64,000 nt of DNA from positions 25,495,225 to 25,559,224 of the forward strand of contig NC_089854.1 of assembly GCF_036373705.1 (NCBI RefSeq). Direction: 5' to 3'. The translations under genes were made by a program, and so were the position numbers. Within the stretch, counting starts at the first letter, position 1. The number at the start of each line of letters is the position of its first letter. The notes below the pieces were generated by a model. It worked only from the letters and a program-made list of their open reading frames with translations, was not told the origin of the DNA and did no database searches. Source of the stretch: Amia ocellicauda. Taxonomy: Eukaryota > Chordata > Actinopteri > Amiiformes > Amiidae. Below are positions 13,132 to 26,519 of this stretch, one piece after another.

Positions 13132-16100
13132 ATGGAGAGCTATGAGGTGTTCTGTCGGACCCAGGTGCTTCATGTGAAGATCAGGGCTTTACAACAAACC
13201 CACAACAATGAAGCCCTTCAACCCCTCAGCCTCTGTGGCTCATCTTTCATGAAGGTTCCCATCCTTCCACCACTGGTAATACACATTTTCATATTTTTGT
13301 CATAGCTTGTAATGTAGTTCAATGTTTTAATTTCATTCTGAACTGAAGATATTTCTGCTTGGGCCTGGAGTAGTTTTGCTTTTCATTGTTGATGATGAGA
13401 ACTGCTTATACTGGCAAACTAAAAAGAAACGGTTGACCATGTTGACAAGCTGAGTATCGTTCTTGGAGGTATTGGGGAATCCTCACCGTATTCCTGCGGC
13501 GTATTCTCAACATAAACACCGCCTCTCTTACATGTTAGCTGACCAAGGAGCGGAAAGCAGAGATGCTGAAATATAAAGACGAAGCCTTGAAGGTTGAAAA
13601 CAAGAGGCGTAATCTTCCCAGGGAGCTACGGATGTCCCGTGTTCGCGCCCTGCTTGACAGTGTCCAGGTTGTTCATTCTATGAAAACCTTTATTGTGTGT
13701 GGTGATGGGTTATCAGTTTCTTTGTTTTGTTATTTATTTTGTTATGCATTGTTTGTATTTGTTGTTTGTTTTCAGCTCAGGAAGGCACCCACCTTGGAGG
13801 AATTCATCCAAACTGAAGTTCCTGATTTGTTCAGAGAAAGTACTGAAGGCCAATGCAAAGACATTCAGTTGGAGGATAACACAGATATCCAAATTGACTC
13901 TTCACTGCCCTGCACACCCACTGCCAAACCAGACCACCAGGAAAACGTGGATGCAACTGCTGAAGATACTTGCAGTGCTAAATCCTCTGAAGTCTGTCAC
14001 AGTACTTGCACAATCCAGGGGATGGGTGAAAAAGCAGTGTGCCAAAATCTCCTGAGTGACTTGGTCCAGTCTCCAGAAACCTGCAGCACCTTGGCAAATG
14101 ACATCCAGGTGTATAAATGTCCAGAGTCTCATCAGAATATGAGTCAAAGGTCTGTGTCGTCAGGGTATCTTACTTATGATAATGTAGATCTCAGTGGTAA
14201 TGTAAACAGCGGAATGGAGCATTTTCTACTAAGTAAAGATGAGCATGCTGTGCCACAGGATGGATTTTTTCTTCACCCAAGGACCTGTGTGACTTCTAAG
14301 ATCCCTGATTCAATTGGGGAATTTAAGATTAGTTCGCAAGACCTTCAGGAGGAAAGCACAGCTGGTGCCCAGAATATAGTTTTGAAACCTGCAGAGCTTG
14401 AAAATGCCAGAATTGAAAAACCAAGTGACCCTGGGCTTGAAGAGAAGCCTCACCACATTTCACTTCAGAGCATGCTTAAGATGTCCCAGGAGTATCGTAA
14501 AAAACAGAAGCAGCTCAGGAGCATGAAAGCAAGGGCCTCTGAGAATTGCAGGCCTGATAGTCTCTCTGACAAAGAAAACGAGGAGTTCTCCTGGCCACTG
14601 AGAGACGAGTCCAAGAAAGGGAACAGAATTAAGTTAATTCCCAGGCCACGTTTCTGTAAAAGCCCAGTTCATTCCGTGAACTTCAAATGCCATTCCAGAA
14701 AAAAGCAATTCGTAAATATGTCTGTGAGTATTAGTGATAATCCAGACAGCAATAAGAAAATCGATTCAGATGCACCAGAAGCTGATCAAGTGATGAAGAG
14801 CAGGAATCACACGCTTACTCAACTGGAGATGAACCTGTCCAGTCTAACGGCCTTCATTTCAGCCGTGGAATCAACCATCACAGAAATATCTGGCGCTTCG
14901 ACTCCCGACACAAAGAACACACTCACTGTGAAAGATGACAAAGGCTCTTTTGCTCGATGGACTTTGGAGCCGAGCAAAATCCCTGTACGCTGTAAAACAG
15001 AATCAACTTTCATAAAGAGAAAAACTGAAACCACGCCTCAGTGCCACTCAGTAAACAGGTCGTGTGATGATGAATCTTCTACAGGACGAGAGTGTTGGGG
15101 GCTGCATTCTGGACCTGAGAGGGACCCTCTGAAAAAAGCATTGACACTCAAGAGCGAGAATAATGGGCAGGAGTCACGAGCCAGAAGAAGACTCCTCATG
15201 AATGCCCCACTTCTAAACACCCGCAGAGACTCAGGGGTGACCGATCAGCGCTCCACTACCCTAAATGGTAAGATTGCATAGGATGGCTGATCTTCCTTCC
15301 AGTAGTATGTGCCACTGTGAACACTTTTTAAAACATCAGCAGTGCACACAACCCTCGCTGGTGCTTTTGTTTTCCCCAGACTATCATATCACACAGTTAT
15401 GTTTAGTTTTTTTTGCTTATTGTTTCTAGATTGGGATGTGTGCCTGCGGTGAGCATGTTAGGAAGCTGTCACTCTGCTTCGCGGTGCGTTAAGCTGTGTT
15501 GCTTGTCTTGTAGCGCGCCTGTCTGTCCTTGGCATACAGCAGCAGGTGAGGCGGGAGCATGCCGGGGGGATTTGTGCTTTGCTCGAGGAGCAGCAGAAAG
15601 CACAACAGAACATGATGCAGGTGAGAGGACCTCCTACGATTGTTATGGAACAAAATCTGGAGTCAGTGTCCTTATGGGGGGGGTGGGGCTTTGAAGCAGC
15701 TGGGCAATGATGGAGATCGGTGGTTATTAGATGGGCTCTGTTTAATGGCTTATTTTTTTTATTTGAGTTCTTCGGCTAAATGGATTCAAATAGGAACTTC
15801 ACGTGTTGATTTATTATGCTGTTAGCCCTGTTTGGGGCTAATTTAATAAAGCCCAAAGTGAGGAAAAATGTGTCTAATTTTTCTCTGGTTTTGGTATTTG
15901 TCAGATCTTTGTCAAATCTCTTTGTAGAGGGCTCAGGCATTTTTATCATTTAATCCCCAACCTAAGTGAGCCTGTTCAAACACCGAATTCCTCTTCCCCA
16001 GGATTTCAAATCCATTTTCCTCCCTTTCATGGCTTTTTTACTCTGATTGTATTTGCAACATTGTGCTTGCACATTTAATTATGTTTTTTAATGTATGCAG

Positions 16101-19100
16101 CTAACAAGGCAATTAATATAAGTCCTTTTGTAATCAAATGATTTTTAGACTTACCGCTGTGTGCAGAGCAAATGGAACGAGACCCACATTATTTCAAAAA
16201 AGTGACATCAAGAATTACTGTATAATTTGTATAATTCATAAGCTTCAGAGTTAAGTGCCTGACTGTCCCCTTGAGCATTATTATTCTCAACTTTTCAGTC
16301 ATTCATGCTTTATCCATTAAATTCATTTTGCCTCATTAAACATCCTACACATTTTATTTATTTATTTAACTAGAAAATTGCAGCTCAGTGCCAGCAGTTA
16401 TCATTCCAGTCACCTAACTGCAGCCAAGATCAGGGGGTCACCACTTTCCCGCCAGCCCCCTGGTCTCCTCTCATTGAGCTCACCGTTCCACCTCGCACGG
16501 CAGCACAGGTATTCATCTGTTCATTTATTCCCGTTGGCTTCTGTTTTCTTGTGTGTTTTCTTCCCCTGCCCACTATCCTTGGGTGACTTTAACAGCGCCT
16601 GTGACCAGAGGGAGGGAGAGAGTGAGAGAAGTTCTGATTATGGTCAGTCTTGATGTAAAGGATCAAAAGCGCATCCTGTCGCTGAAACGAAGGAGACGGG
16701 GGTGCGTTAGAGTGCACTGTGATGGTGCTGACCCAGAGCGGAGTCAATGTACCCTCCTCTTTCTGAGATTGATCTCTCCACTGTGTTTCTCTGTTCAGGA
16801 TGCCCGCCCTTCCCCCCGGCTGTCCATAATTGCAGCCACGGTCAGCGGATACCTGAACAGAAGACTGCTGCGCACAGAACGTGTTATGCAGCTCGTCAGG
16901 ATTGTCAAGGTGACTGTTGATGACTAAGATGCCAGTACTTTTAAATTTCAGAGAGTCCTTGAAGGATTGCTGATCAATTTAAACCCCATCTCACACAACT
17001 GCTGTTTCAGTATATACCCACCGGTCTGATTTGAAAGTCAAAACAGGATGACTGTAGAGGTAGATTCTGATACCTGACGTTATTAATTGTCTGTCAGGGT
17101 TGTTTCAGAGTATATAACTGGAGGAAGTTTATTATTATTTTGGCTTCAGTCAAATTAAGTCTCACACAAACTATTCTCTACCTGGATAATGTTCGTTTTC
17201 ACCCGTGCAAAACAATCCACTGTAAGTACCAGGTTAATGATCAAAAGGCTCTTCTGTACTTGTAAATATTGGAACTACAATAAAATGTGTTCAATTGTGG
17301 CCTGAAACATACTGTGGAGTACAGCAAAGGAAATCGTGAAATGCATAAACGTACCGTTCAGTCCCGTTTGGCTGTCCATACACAGCAGTTTTTCTTGAGG
17401 TTCAAATTCAAAAAGGAAGATGGTTGAAATTTATTTGACTGCCTTTGTGATTCAAATATAGTTCTGTTACATCATGTATCATAGTTTCTCACCACAGCAT
17501 TTCTAAAGCTACATATTCGTTTTTTATTTTGCTTTTCATTGTTCAATCCTCAGGACACTCAACAGTTCCTGCTGGCTTTTCAGCCTCAGACTCCTGGACG
17601 GGCCGAGTTCACTTGCACACAGGACCGGGCTTTACATAAGCAAGTCCTGCTCCAGGTATATCCTCCTACTAATCTCCTCTCTCTTGACAGTCTGACTGTA
17701 CAGTACCGTTCAGAAAATTGAAATCTCTTAGAAACAGCTGTCAAATACACAATAAACATACAATCAAACTTAATTATGCAACCAAAGGAGTAAAGCCTAT
17801 TAGATCACTGAATTATTAAAGAATATATATGTAGATAAGTGTATTTCATCCTAATGTGACTTTTTACCTCCTCCATTGTACTTCCAGCTCCGCTCAGCTC
17901 GTTATGAAGTCCACGACATTTTCTTCAACTGTTCCCCGGCAGTAAAAATGCAGTTGATCTCCAGGGATCGGGAATTGGTGAGAGAGAGGAACTTACAACA
18001 CGTGATCTCCAGGCATCGGGAATTGGCGAGAGAGAAGGACTTAAAATACAAGGTAACAACTTGTCTACATGTGGTTTAATAACCTTTAGTAAAGATTTGC
18101 AATGAATTTAAAGTCTATTATATTTTAAATGGATTTGTAGATTTTAAATATGAAATCCTTCCTCAAAACTTGAAGGAAAATTGCTTATTTTGGATATGAA
18201 CTACATTGATTTTATAGTATTTGGTTCTAGACACTTCATGGGAGGTGGGATAATAAGTAGATATAGGTCATCAATTGGTGTATTTCAGCCTGAGACAATA
18301 TCCATACAGCACTCCTATTACTTCAGTATAGAAGTGCTTATATTTACTCAGCCTGTTATTGTGTCCACAATTAATAAGGTGTGTTGTAATGCCTTCTCTT
18401 TTGGATGCCTAAAGGAAAAATGTTATTCAATTTATTTTTTTACTACATTCACTTGAGCAAAATGCAATTCTTACTGTCCACAAGGTGGTGCAAAGCTGCT
18501 TGTTTTGGGGCTTCATCCTGATCGGTTTTAAACTATAATGGCATAGAAGTGTACATTTGTTTTAAATCATATGATTTTCTTCACGTATTGTAAATTTGCG
18601 TTATGTAAATTAGTTATGTTTTTATTTCCCCTCTCCCTTGGATATATTGGGACGTTTTTCTTCTTTCCAACACGACTTTTAGGGAAGGTGTGGCAAAGCA
18701 AGCAGAGGCAGGAGATCGCCTGCCACAAAAAAGCCTCTGGAGGGGAAGCGAGGTTTGCTGTGAGTACCACCTCAAAACAGATCCTTCAGCATGACTGATA
18801 CCTTGTAATTACAACAGAGAGACCATTTGTTTAAGCCCACATTCAAAAAATATGGTACAGTTTATCAATGTAGTAAACAGCGAGCTATTATTAAACCACC
18901 TCTGGTAGGATGTGGTGTAGGAGCTTTTATTAGTATGTGACATTGGCTTAAGGGGTGACCCAGTCTTTTAAGGAGCTGTGAGATCTATAAACTTATTTTT
19001 CAATCACAATTCATAATTATATTCTGAATCTAAACCTTGCCTCGCCTCAGCTCTCCTCTTATAATTATGTAACCTTTCCACAGACCACAGCTGAGAATCT

Positions 19101-19677
19101 TTCATCTAGGGAGTTCCCCAGGCTCTAGCATCCAAATTCAACGCAAATTAGTTGGAGTAATTCCAGATTCAAGAGAAACATATGTGCTGCAAAGGGGAGA
19201 CAAATTACAGACATGTGGAAACACAAAGAGTTTTTTTCCGCTGTATTGAAAGCCTTTTAAATTGGATGCCCGAATATTCGCTTCCGATTACGGTACCATG
19301 GAAACGCAGCTTTAATCTGGAAATGAACAGCGCCTGCTCGGTCGTACTCTGAAGCATCTACTGTTTGTGTACTGACAGACGCTTTCGATATCAAACTGAA
19401 CTGAGCTAATCAGGTTTTCTCCTGGGATCCCCCGAGACTCTTAAACAACTTGTCTGCAGACTGCCGCGAGCTTCATGTTTTGTTGCTTTTTTGTTGTTGT
19501 TGTTGTTTTTTCTTTTGCAGTCGATCAATCGCAAAGATTCTCTCTTCTGTTCCATGTGTGTTCGTCAGGATTCAGAAAGGAGCTGCGGAGAGCCCGAGAG
19601 TGCTTGGGAATATTCAGCCTGGGACACGATCGCGTAAACATCCCTGCAAAGAGCAAAGGGCCCCCACTAAACTCTGA
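13132..19677 (+). CDS. ccp110-like: CP110 (CCP110)-like centriolar protein, complete
   Basis: Ten coding exons: 13132-13275, 13539-13667, 13776-15267, 15514-15620, 16374-16508, 16799-16909, 17554-17655, 17888-18052, 18683-18759 and 19521-19677. All phases agree and give about 872 residues (human CP110 about 991). Matches to CP110 are the N-terminal MESYEVFC start, the helix ending DSVQLRKAP, the SLQSMLKMSQEY block followed by LSDKENEE, a Gln/Glu-rich segment in exon 4, and a conserved C-terminal block: GYLNRRLLRTERV (exon 6), then ARYEVHDIFF and a DREL segment (exon 8). CP110 caps the distal centriole, restrains ciliogenesis and binds CEP97 and calmodulin; those roles are inferred by homology. 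Oddities are a short in-frame intron (13668-13775) and a 16-residue tandem duplication in exon 8. The gene lies between mafg and sirt7, which are adjacent in human. A paralogue of the main ccp110 is likely, but this cannot be proved here. Confidence 0.88.
17954..18049 (+). repeat. 48-bp tandem coding duplication in CP110-like exon 8
   Basis: Two adjacent 48-bp units (17954-18001 and 18002-18049) encode LISRDRELVRERNLQH and VISRHRELAREKDLKY. As I remember it, the corresponding part of human CP110 (HHDREVRKEKML) occurs once. The units share blocks such as GATCTCCAGG and ATCGGGAATTGG. The duplication keeps the frame and lengthens a charged helical segment. Confidence 0.9.
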
Positions 19678-20130
19678 TAACACACATGACCCCTGAGAGA
19701 GAATCTGAGACGCCTACACTGACCGCCAAAGACCAGCAAGACAATCATTCGGTGGATCTCGGATGCTGCTTGTCCACACACAGTGTCTTAAATTGGTGTA
19801 TTTATTTAATGTATTATTAGTATTAAATATTTCTAATTTACCACTGTTTAATTTGTCTCATTCTTAGGATTCCCTTGAGAGCCCTTAATATAACGGGTTT
19901 ATCAAACACCTGAGGGTTAATATGACATGATACTAGCTAAACTCTAATCAGACTTCGTATTATGCTAAGAAATGGGTAAAATAACAAGCATAGGTGGGGT
20001 GTTTGTATAGGTGGCACTAGAGGGCGCTGTTGTGGGAAGGCTATGTTCATGCACCCGGTCATGTCTTGTCTGCGCTTGTTGGTTTAAATGCCCGTCCTGG
20101 TTGTTTGGATACATCAGCACAACAGGAAGA
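19678..20130. promoter_or_regulatory. CP110-like 3' end / sirt7 promoter interval
   Basis: Only 453 bases separate the CP110-like stop codon from the sirt7 start. ATTAAA at 19822-19827 is a possible polyadenylation signal for the upstream gene. A CTCF-like motif lies at 20013-20029. No TATA box is seen near the sirt7 start, consistent with a housekeeping promoter. Confidence 0.55.
20013..20029 (+). promoter_or_regulatory. CTCF-like motif upstream of sirt7
   Basis: GGCACTAGAGGGCGCTG differs at only one or two positions from the vertebrate CTCF core (CCASYAGRKGGCRS). It lies about 100 bases upstream of the sirt7 start codon, at the boundary between two genes. Assignment by motif only. Confidence 0.55.
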
Positions 20131-23100
20131 ATGGAGCCGGCGCAGCGGCCCGGTGTGTCCGCTCGGACGGAGAGGAAAGCGCAAGAGAGGGCGAAGATAC
20201 TGCAGCAGGAGAACAAGAGGAACACGCTGAAGCTCGTAAGGAGGACTGCTGTTAATTCCGCCATAACAGGGTTTAATGTGATTTAACCCCGAGTACACAG
20301 GCGCTGCATAAGCTGTTCTGCGTTTTCAAAAGTTACACTCTCCGGCTTAATGGCTATTGCTTGGTTTTAAATGCCACTTGCTGTCTGTGCAGATGCAGTC
20401 TTAATCAGTACATGCATATTGTTTTCTTTTATACAAAACAGTGGACGTATCAAATCCGATATCTGTATACCGCCGATCAGATCATGCATTTCAATAAAAA
20501 GTGGGCATTTGCTAACTTCTTGTTTTAGTCACAGTACGTTTTCTGCAAACCGTAGTTTTGGGATTTTCATTGGAGAAGTGCATAAGGATTTGTATCATCC
20601 TTTTCAACTCTGTTACTTAGGACTTCTTAGTGGACATTTTAAATGTCTGTATTAAAAAGTTATGTGAGTGGGGAAAGTACGTGTGTCAGCTGTACTCAAC
20701 AAATATATAAACGCATAATGGAAAGTGTGGGTCCCATGTTTCATGAGCTGAAATGAAAAATCATTGACATTTTCTATTGGCACAAAAAGCTTGTCAAAAA
20801 TGTTGTGCACAGGTTAGTTTACATCCCTGTTGGTGAGCATTTCTCCTTTGGCATGGTGTGGCATATCAAGAAGCTGATTAAACAGCATGATCATTATACA
20901 GGTGCACCTTGTGCTGGGGACAATAAAAGGTCACTGTAAAATGTGCAGTTTTGTCTCACAACACATTGCCACAGATGTGTGAGGTTTTGAAGGTCTGTGC
21001 CATGGTTACTGCACGAATGTCTACCAGAGCTGTCACCAGAGAATCGAAGGTTCATTTCTCTACCATCAACGTTGTCTTGGAGAATTTCGCAGGACCTCCA
21101 ACCGGCCTCACAAGCGCAGACCACGTGTAATCACGCCAGCTTCTTCAACATCTGAGACCAGCCACCTGGACACTGGGTTTGCACAACTGAACAATTTCGG
21201 CACAAACTGTCAGAAACCAACTTGGGGAATCTCATCTGTGGCTCATCGTCCTCACCAGGGTCTTGACCTGACTGCAGCTCTGGTGGACATTCCTACAGTC
21301 AGCATGCCAACTGCACGCTCCCTCAAATCTACAATTCCATAGATTAGGGTCTAATGCATGTATTTAAGTTGACTAATTGCCTTATATGAACTGTTACTCA
21401 GTAAAATCTTTGAAATTGTTGCATCGTGTGTTTATGTATTTTTTCAGTATTCTTTCTGGGATAACTCATATGCAAGCCCAAGCTTATTTTTTTGGTTGTT
21501 CCTGCAGGTGTCCAGGATCTTGAAAAAATCTGAGTGTGAGCGGACGGAAGAGGAGCTGTCTGTGCTACAGAGGTATGAAGAGACCGTACAGGAGCTCACA
21601 CTGCGTCAAATCAGGAGGGACAACCTGAAGAGAAAGCAAGAAGAGGTAGGAATCTGCAGCTCAGGTCAAGGGATCAACGCATTTAAAACGTTGGCATCAG
21701 ATAAGGCATAATTTAAAGCAGTTTGTTGATAGTAAAACCACCCACAAGTATACTACTCATTCATAAAAATAAAAATAAAAATAAACATTTGAATATCCTT
21801 TTGTTCTCATGATTAATGTACATTTGTAAAAATCAATGCTAAAAGTTATTTCATTGAATATGCTATGGAGACGGTGGGAGTTGCATGTAAATATTTATTT
21901 TTTACTTTTATTAATCTCATTGTCTTAAATTAAGGAATGGAAGATGATTAGGTTTTGGAAGGTACATTGAAAGTAAAGCGCTTAAAATGTCTTAGGAACC
22001 GAAAAGTGGTCCTGTGTGTTTGATTTGTAATCCATTGTTGTGTTTTAGGTTGTCGACAGTCCAGATGAGCTGCTGAAGAAAGTGAAAGAGCTGTCGGCCG
22101 CTGTTCGAGAAGCCAACTACCTGGTGGTGTACACTGGAGCTGGGATTAGCACGGTACTGTACTCTTGCCCTTTCGGATTGTGCCTGTGTGAAAAGAAACC
22201 ACACTTCTGGTTTACATAGCAGAAGATCTCTCATAATTTGAATCCCATCTCCTGATTTCAAGAAATCAAATTAGCTTTGACCAGCGAATTAAGTGAGCGG
22301 TAATTTGATTTGTTTTCCGAATAGGGAGCCATCTAACATTACTTGGCTTTAACAAGGCATTAACCTGCCTGTGAAACTGGGGAACACAACGCTGCTGTTT
22401 TCAGTGTTGACGTGCATAAGAAAAATGACATATTTTATATCAGATCTGTGATACCAGGTTTAACTCTAATGACAGATTTATTTTACAGATCTGAATATGT
22501 AAAATATACTTGCAAAGGTGCACAGTGATTGGAGGTTGTCCTGTTTGATTGGAGCCTGGAAAGGCTAAACTAATTCCAGAAATGAAGATCTGCAGTGGTT
22601 GTCTCTTGAATGACTTAATTTTTCTTCCTGATCTAAGGCAGGCAGCTTCCATCCCAGACTACAGAGGCCCGAATGGAGTGTGGACACTGCTGCAGAAAGG
22701 CAGACCAGTAAGGTGAGGTATTACTATTATCTAAATACTAGAGTGTGTCCAAGAAACGTGTGCAGTGTATAATGCAATGGGAGTCACTGAATGTAATCCT
22801 TACATCACCTTTCTTTTTTTGGGGTGTTTTTATTGTTTTTCAGTGCTTCAGACCTCAGTGAAGCTGAACCCACGCTCACTCACATGTGCATTAGGAAACT
22901 GTATGAAGAGAAACTGGTAAGAGGGGAGGTTGATCAGCCGTGATTGGCATGAGAGGGCAGGGGGGTGTGGGCCTGTGGAGCCCGTGTCTGAAGAGTCACT
23001 TTGTGTTTGTGTGTGAAGGTGCAGCATGTGGTGTCTCAGAACTGTGACGGGCTCCATCTGCGCAGCGGTCTGCCTCGAGAGGCGCTCTCTGAGCTACACG

Positions 23101-24921
23101 GGAACATGTTCATTGAGGTGAGCGGTCCCCTAGAGGCATTCCTCATTAGTGCCGCTCTCGGGGTCTAATGCTTTATGATGTTTGAAACTCGGAGCCGGGG
23201 TAGAAGAATCTCGACTCTTGATTTGGTTTGGGGATCTAAGCACTTCCATGTTTAAGTTGGCGCTTTGTAACCCTCCACTACGCATCATACGTCATATTCC
23301 CAAAAAGCACTAGTGTTCCTGGACAGCATGTTAGGCTCTCTCTAGTTGCTGAAAACTGAGTGTTTGCCTGTGCATTATGGGAAGCTGGCTATAGTATAAA
23401 TTACCTCCCATAAGTCCAAACCCGCTGGGGATTCTGATACATCCCAATTCGGATTACAGTAAACGCAGCCCACTGTGATTAGAACAGAACGTTTTTGCGA
23501 AGGTCACTGAATCCTGTGTCGTGTGCTGCAGGTGTGCACCGCCTGTTCCCCCCCCAGGGAGTTTATCCGGCTGTTTGACGTGACGGAGCGCACCTCTCTG
23601 CACAGACACGGCACAGGACGCAGCTGCCCCCACTGCGGCGCCGAGCTCAGGGACACCATCGTCCACTTTGGGGAGCGCGGTACACTGGAACAACCACTCA
23701 ACTGGAAAGGGGCGGCTGAGGCGGCTGGGAAGGCAGACCTCATCCTCTGCCTGGGCTCCAGCTTGAAGGTATGGCAACCTGCCCCCTCTCTCTGTCTCTC
23801 TGTCTCTCTGTCTCTGTCTCTTTGTCTCTCTGTCTCTCTCCTTGCTCACAGCTGCAGGGCTGGAATCTGCAAATCATCAGTCATTATCTCTAGGAAACTC
23901 CAGGATTTCCTCTAATTTCACCACCTACTTAGTATATTTAGAAGTAATTTGTTCTTTGGGGGTATATTCCTGCTTCTTAATGTAATCCGTAAAAAAAAAA
24001 AGGATACAGGGGATGACTGTTTAGGGTCGAAACTTGTTCATTTATTTGTAACCTCCTATCAGAATCTTCATTGTAAGATATCTAAGCCGTCTGTGGTATT
24101 TTTCTTGGTCTTTTCCTCAAATCAGGTCCTTAAGAAATATGCCTGTCTGTGGTGTATGAACAGAGCTCCCAACAAAAGACCTAAGCTCATTATTGTAAAT
24201 TTACAGGTAATGTATTTACTTTATTAGAAGCAGCATTTAAAAACTAAATCTGTACCATTTACTGACATTTAGGCAGCCAGTTCCTTCTGAAGTGTCTACT
24301 GTTTTTTTTGTTTTGCAGTGGACACCAAAAGATGACCTTGCTGCCCTCAAAATCCATGGGAAATGTGATGATGTCATTGGTCTTTTGATGAAGGAACTGG
24401 ACCTCCAAACTCAAGAATATGACAAGTTAGTACCATTCTTCTTCTGTAGAACATGTTCTAGAGTGTCACACCTGTCACTGGACTTCATGAATAGTGCATG
24501 TTAATTTCTGCTTCATAATTACAGAGTACATTAAAAAAACTAAACCTCATGTCTATGTGAGCTACACAAACCAAACTTAAGCTATTTCTGGACATGAAAG
24601 GTTCACTTTGCTTACTCACATGTCACACTCAGAACTCTGGCAAAATATAAGTAAATCATTTGAGCTATACCAAACGTTTTAGTTCAGATATGATCTTAAG
24701 TTTCTTCTGGTTACAGATTGGAGGACCCTATTTTCAGCCTCGCCACTGCCCTGAGGCCAGAGGAGGAGGATAGTCACAGTCGTAAACTGATAGTGCCTCC
24801 TGCTGGCCAGGAGGATTGCTCACAGGGGTCCACAGTGGAGCCTGGGGGGATGTCTGTCCAGGGAGGCTGGTATGGCCGTGGCTGTGCCAAGGGCAGGAAG
24901 AAGAAGAAGCCATCAACTTGA
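20131..24921 (+). CDS. sirt7: SIRT7, NAD-dependent protein deacylase (complete)
   Basis: Ten exons: 20131-20235, 21508-21645, 22049-22153, 22642-22712, 22844-22916, 23019-23117, 23532-23768, 24126-24206, 24319-24425 and 24717-24921. They join in frame to 406 residues (human 400). Features are an N-terminal basic helix, the NAD-binding [15 protein letters not shown] at 111-125, QNCDG at 171-175, catalytic His191 in ELHGNM, a zinc site from Cys199, Cys202, Cys229 and Cys232, GSSLKV before the exon 7 end, and a Lys/Arg-rich tail (GRKKKKPS) like the nucleolar-targeting C terminus of SIRT7. All catalytic and zinc residues are present, so it should be active. The family removes acyl groups from histone H3K18 and other nuclear/nucleolar proteins and supports rDNA transcription. 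The start follows the SERKA-like N-terminal pattern of vertebrate SIRT7. The exon 9 donor is the weaker GTTAGT. Intron 1 carries a decayed Tc1-type transposon. Confidence 0.97.
20692..21450. mobile_element. internally deleted Tc1/mariner-type element in sirt7 intron 1
   Basis: The left end (around TCAACAAATATATAAACGCA, then GGGTCCCATGTTTCATGAGC) and the right end (CAGTAAAATCTTTGAAATTG, then TTTTTTCAGTATT) match the two ends of a Tc1-like element I recognise as abundant in salmonid and other fish genomes. Between them is a remnant of the transposase N-terminal coding region (about 20945-21300). The catalytic part is missing, so the copy cannot move by itself. The terminal repeats are decayed, indicating age. 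Confidence 0.75.
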
Positions 24922-26142
24922 AAAGTACAGGATGAAACCGCAGAAACGTATTCACAAGTTTTGCAGATGGTAATTGTTGAAATCTGTAATGGGAGAACTT
25001 CAATTTTTCCCCTTTCACAAAGTCTACAACTGACAGAGTCTCCAAACCACCCAGTGGCACAGATAGAAGATTTTGGATTCTATTTGTGCAATTTTGAATA
25101 TGCACCTTACTTTGTCCTCAGGAATTTTTGTCGCAGTTAAATACTTTTAAGTTGAGAGGCACAACTGTTGTACTGACAACAGGGCATTGGACACAAGCCT
25201 TGGAATAATCCTTTTATTTGAATCTTGATCTGTTTCTAAAATGAGAAACGTATCTTTCGTATTACGAAGTTCTCATTGTGTTAGTACCTGTGCATGTTTA
25301 CATATAAACTTAAATTTAAAAATGGGTACTAATGAGAAACAAATTAAGTTCTTTAATTTAAGGGGGTTGAGTTGCAACATGCTCTGTTGCTTAACACATG
25401 GGTTCAGCCACAAGTTGTTGTTTGATGTCGAAATTGAGAAAGTTAAAAGAGCCCTTAGATTAACAACTTTTTTTTTCAATTAATATTTAAATTACCACTG
25501 CCACTGTTTACAAAACAATACCTTCTGAAGCATTGAAGGCAACTCAGGGGCAAAGTTCTTACAAATGGGCATTTTTGTGCACTTGTGATGCTATAGCCAT
25601 GATACATACAAACCTTCCTTCTTACTGATGACAGTTCAACTTTGCAGCTGTGTTTTACTTATGTGTATTCAGTTTGGGGTTTTTGTATACTTTTTTTTCT
25701 CTCCCCCATGTATTAATATATTGGTATTTTGACACTTGTCTCAGGACTTGTGACTGCAATAGTATTTTTGAGAGTGCCACAATGTCTTATAACCTTTCTT
25801 TACTGGTTCCTTTATCTGGACTATTCAAAGCTGTTTACAATACAACTTACAGTGCTTCAGCAGTTCAGAAATGCTTTTTAGTGTTCAGCAAAACTTCATT
25901 ATATTATTTCTTGAACTACTGCTTGGACTGGATGTAATAAAATTACATTTTACAATTTTTTTCTGTCACTGTCTTTGTTTGCATTTCTTAAAAAGTCATA
26001 AAAAGATGCTTTCAATTTTCAGTGTCAGTAATGATATGCAATTATGATTGATTTTAGCTATTACAGTGAAAATGATTTCAGGTCAGTTTGTTTGCATATG
26101 TTATTGTTTGACCTTATGTCTTTGTACTGTGGGATGAATTAT

Positions 26143-26143
26143 C

Positions 26144-26201
<58 letters not shown>
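26143..26201. repeat. (AAT)n microsatellite
   Basis: About 19 tandem AAT/TAA units between sirt7 and pcyt2, read directly. Confidence 0.95.
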
Positions 26202-26519
26202 GATGAACAAGTTCAGATAATCACCCAATTAAAACTTCTTACAGTGATCCTACACAAACAGAGAGACACTGAAGGCTGTGACACTTTTGTCCCATAGGTA
26301 TAGTGTACTGTGGTAAAAAAAAAAAAAAAAGGTAAAGTAGTGTGAGGTTAAATGGTAAACACATGGTAAAGGGTTAAAATAATAAACAGACATATCCTGT
26401 AAACATACTAATAATCCAGACAGAATACACAGACCTGGGTCTGTAGGATGTAGATCAGTATCTATATATAGACAGAGATCAGTGTGCTGAACGCATGGAT
26501 GCAGGTCACACTAAATCAA

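Noticed and set aside
15413-15825. Open frames spanning CP110-like exon 4
   Set aside because: Only 15514-15620 has proper splice sites and the correct phase; the rest is intron.
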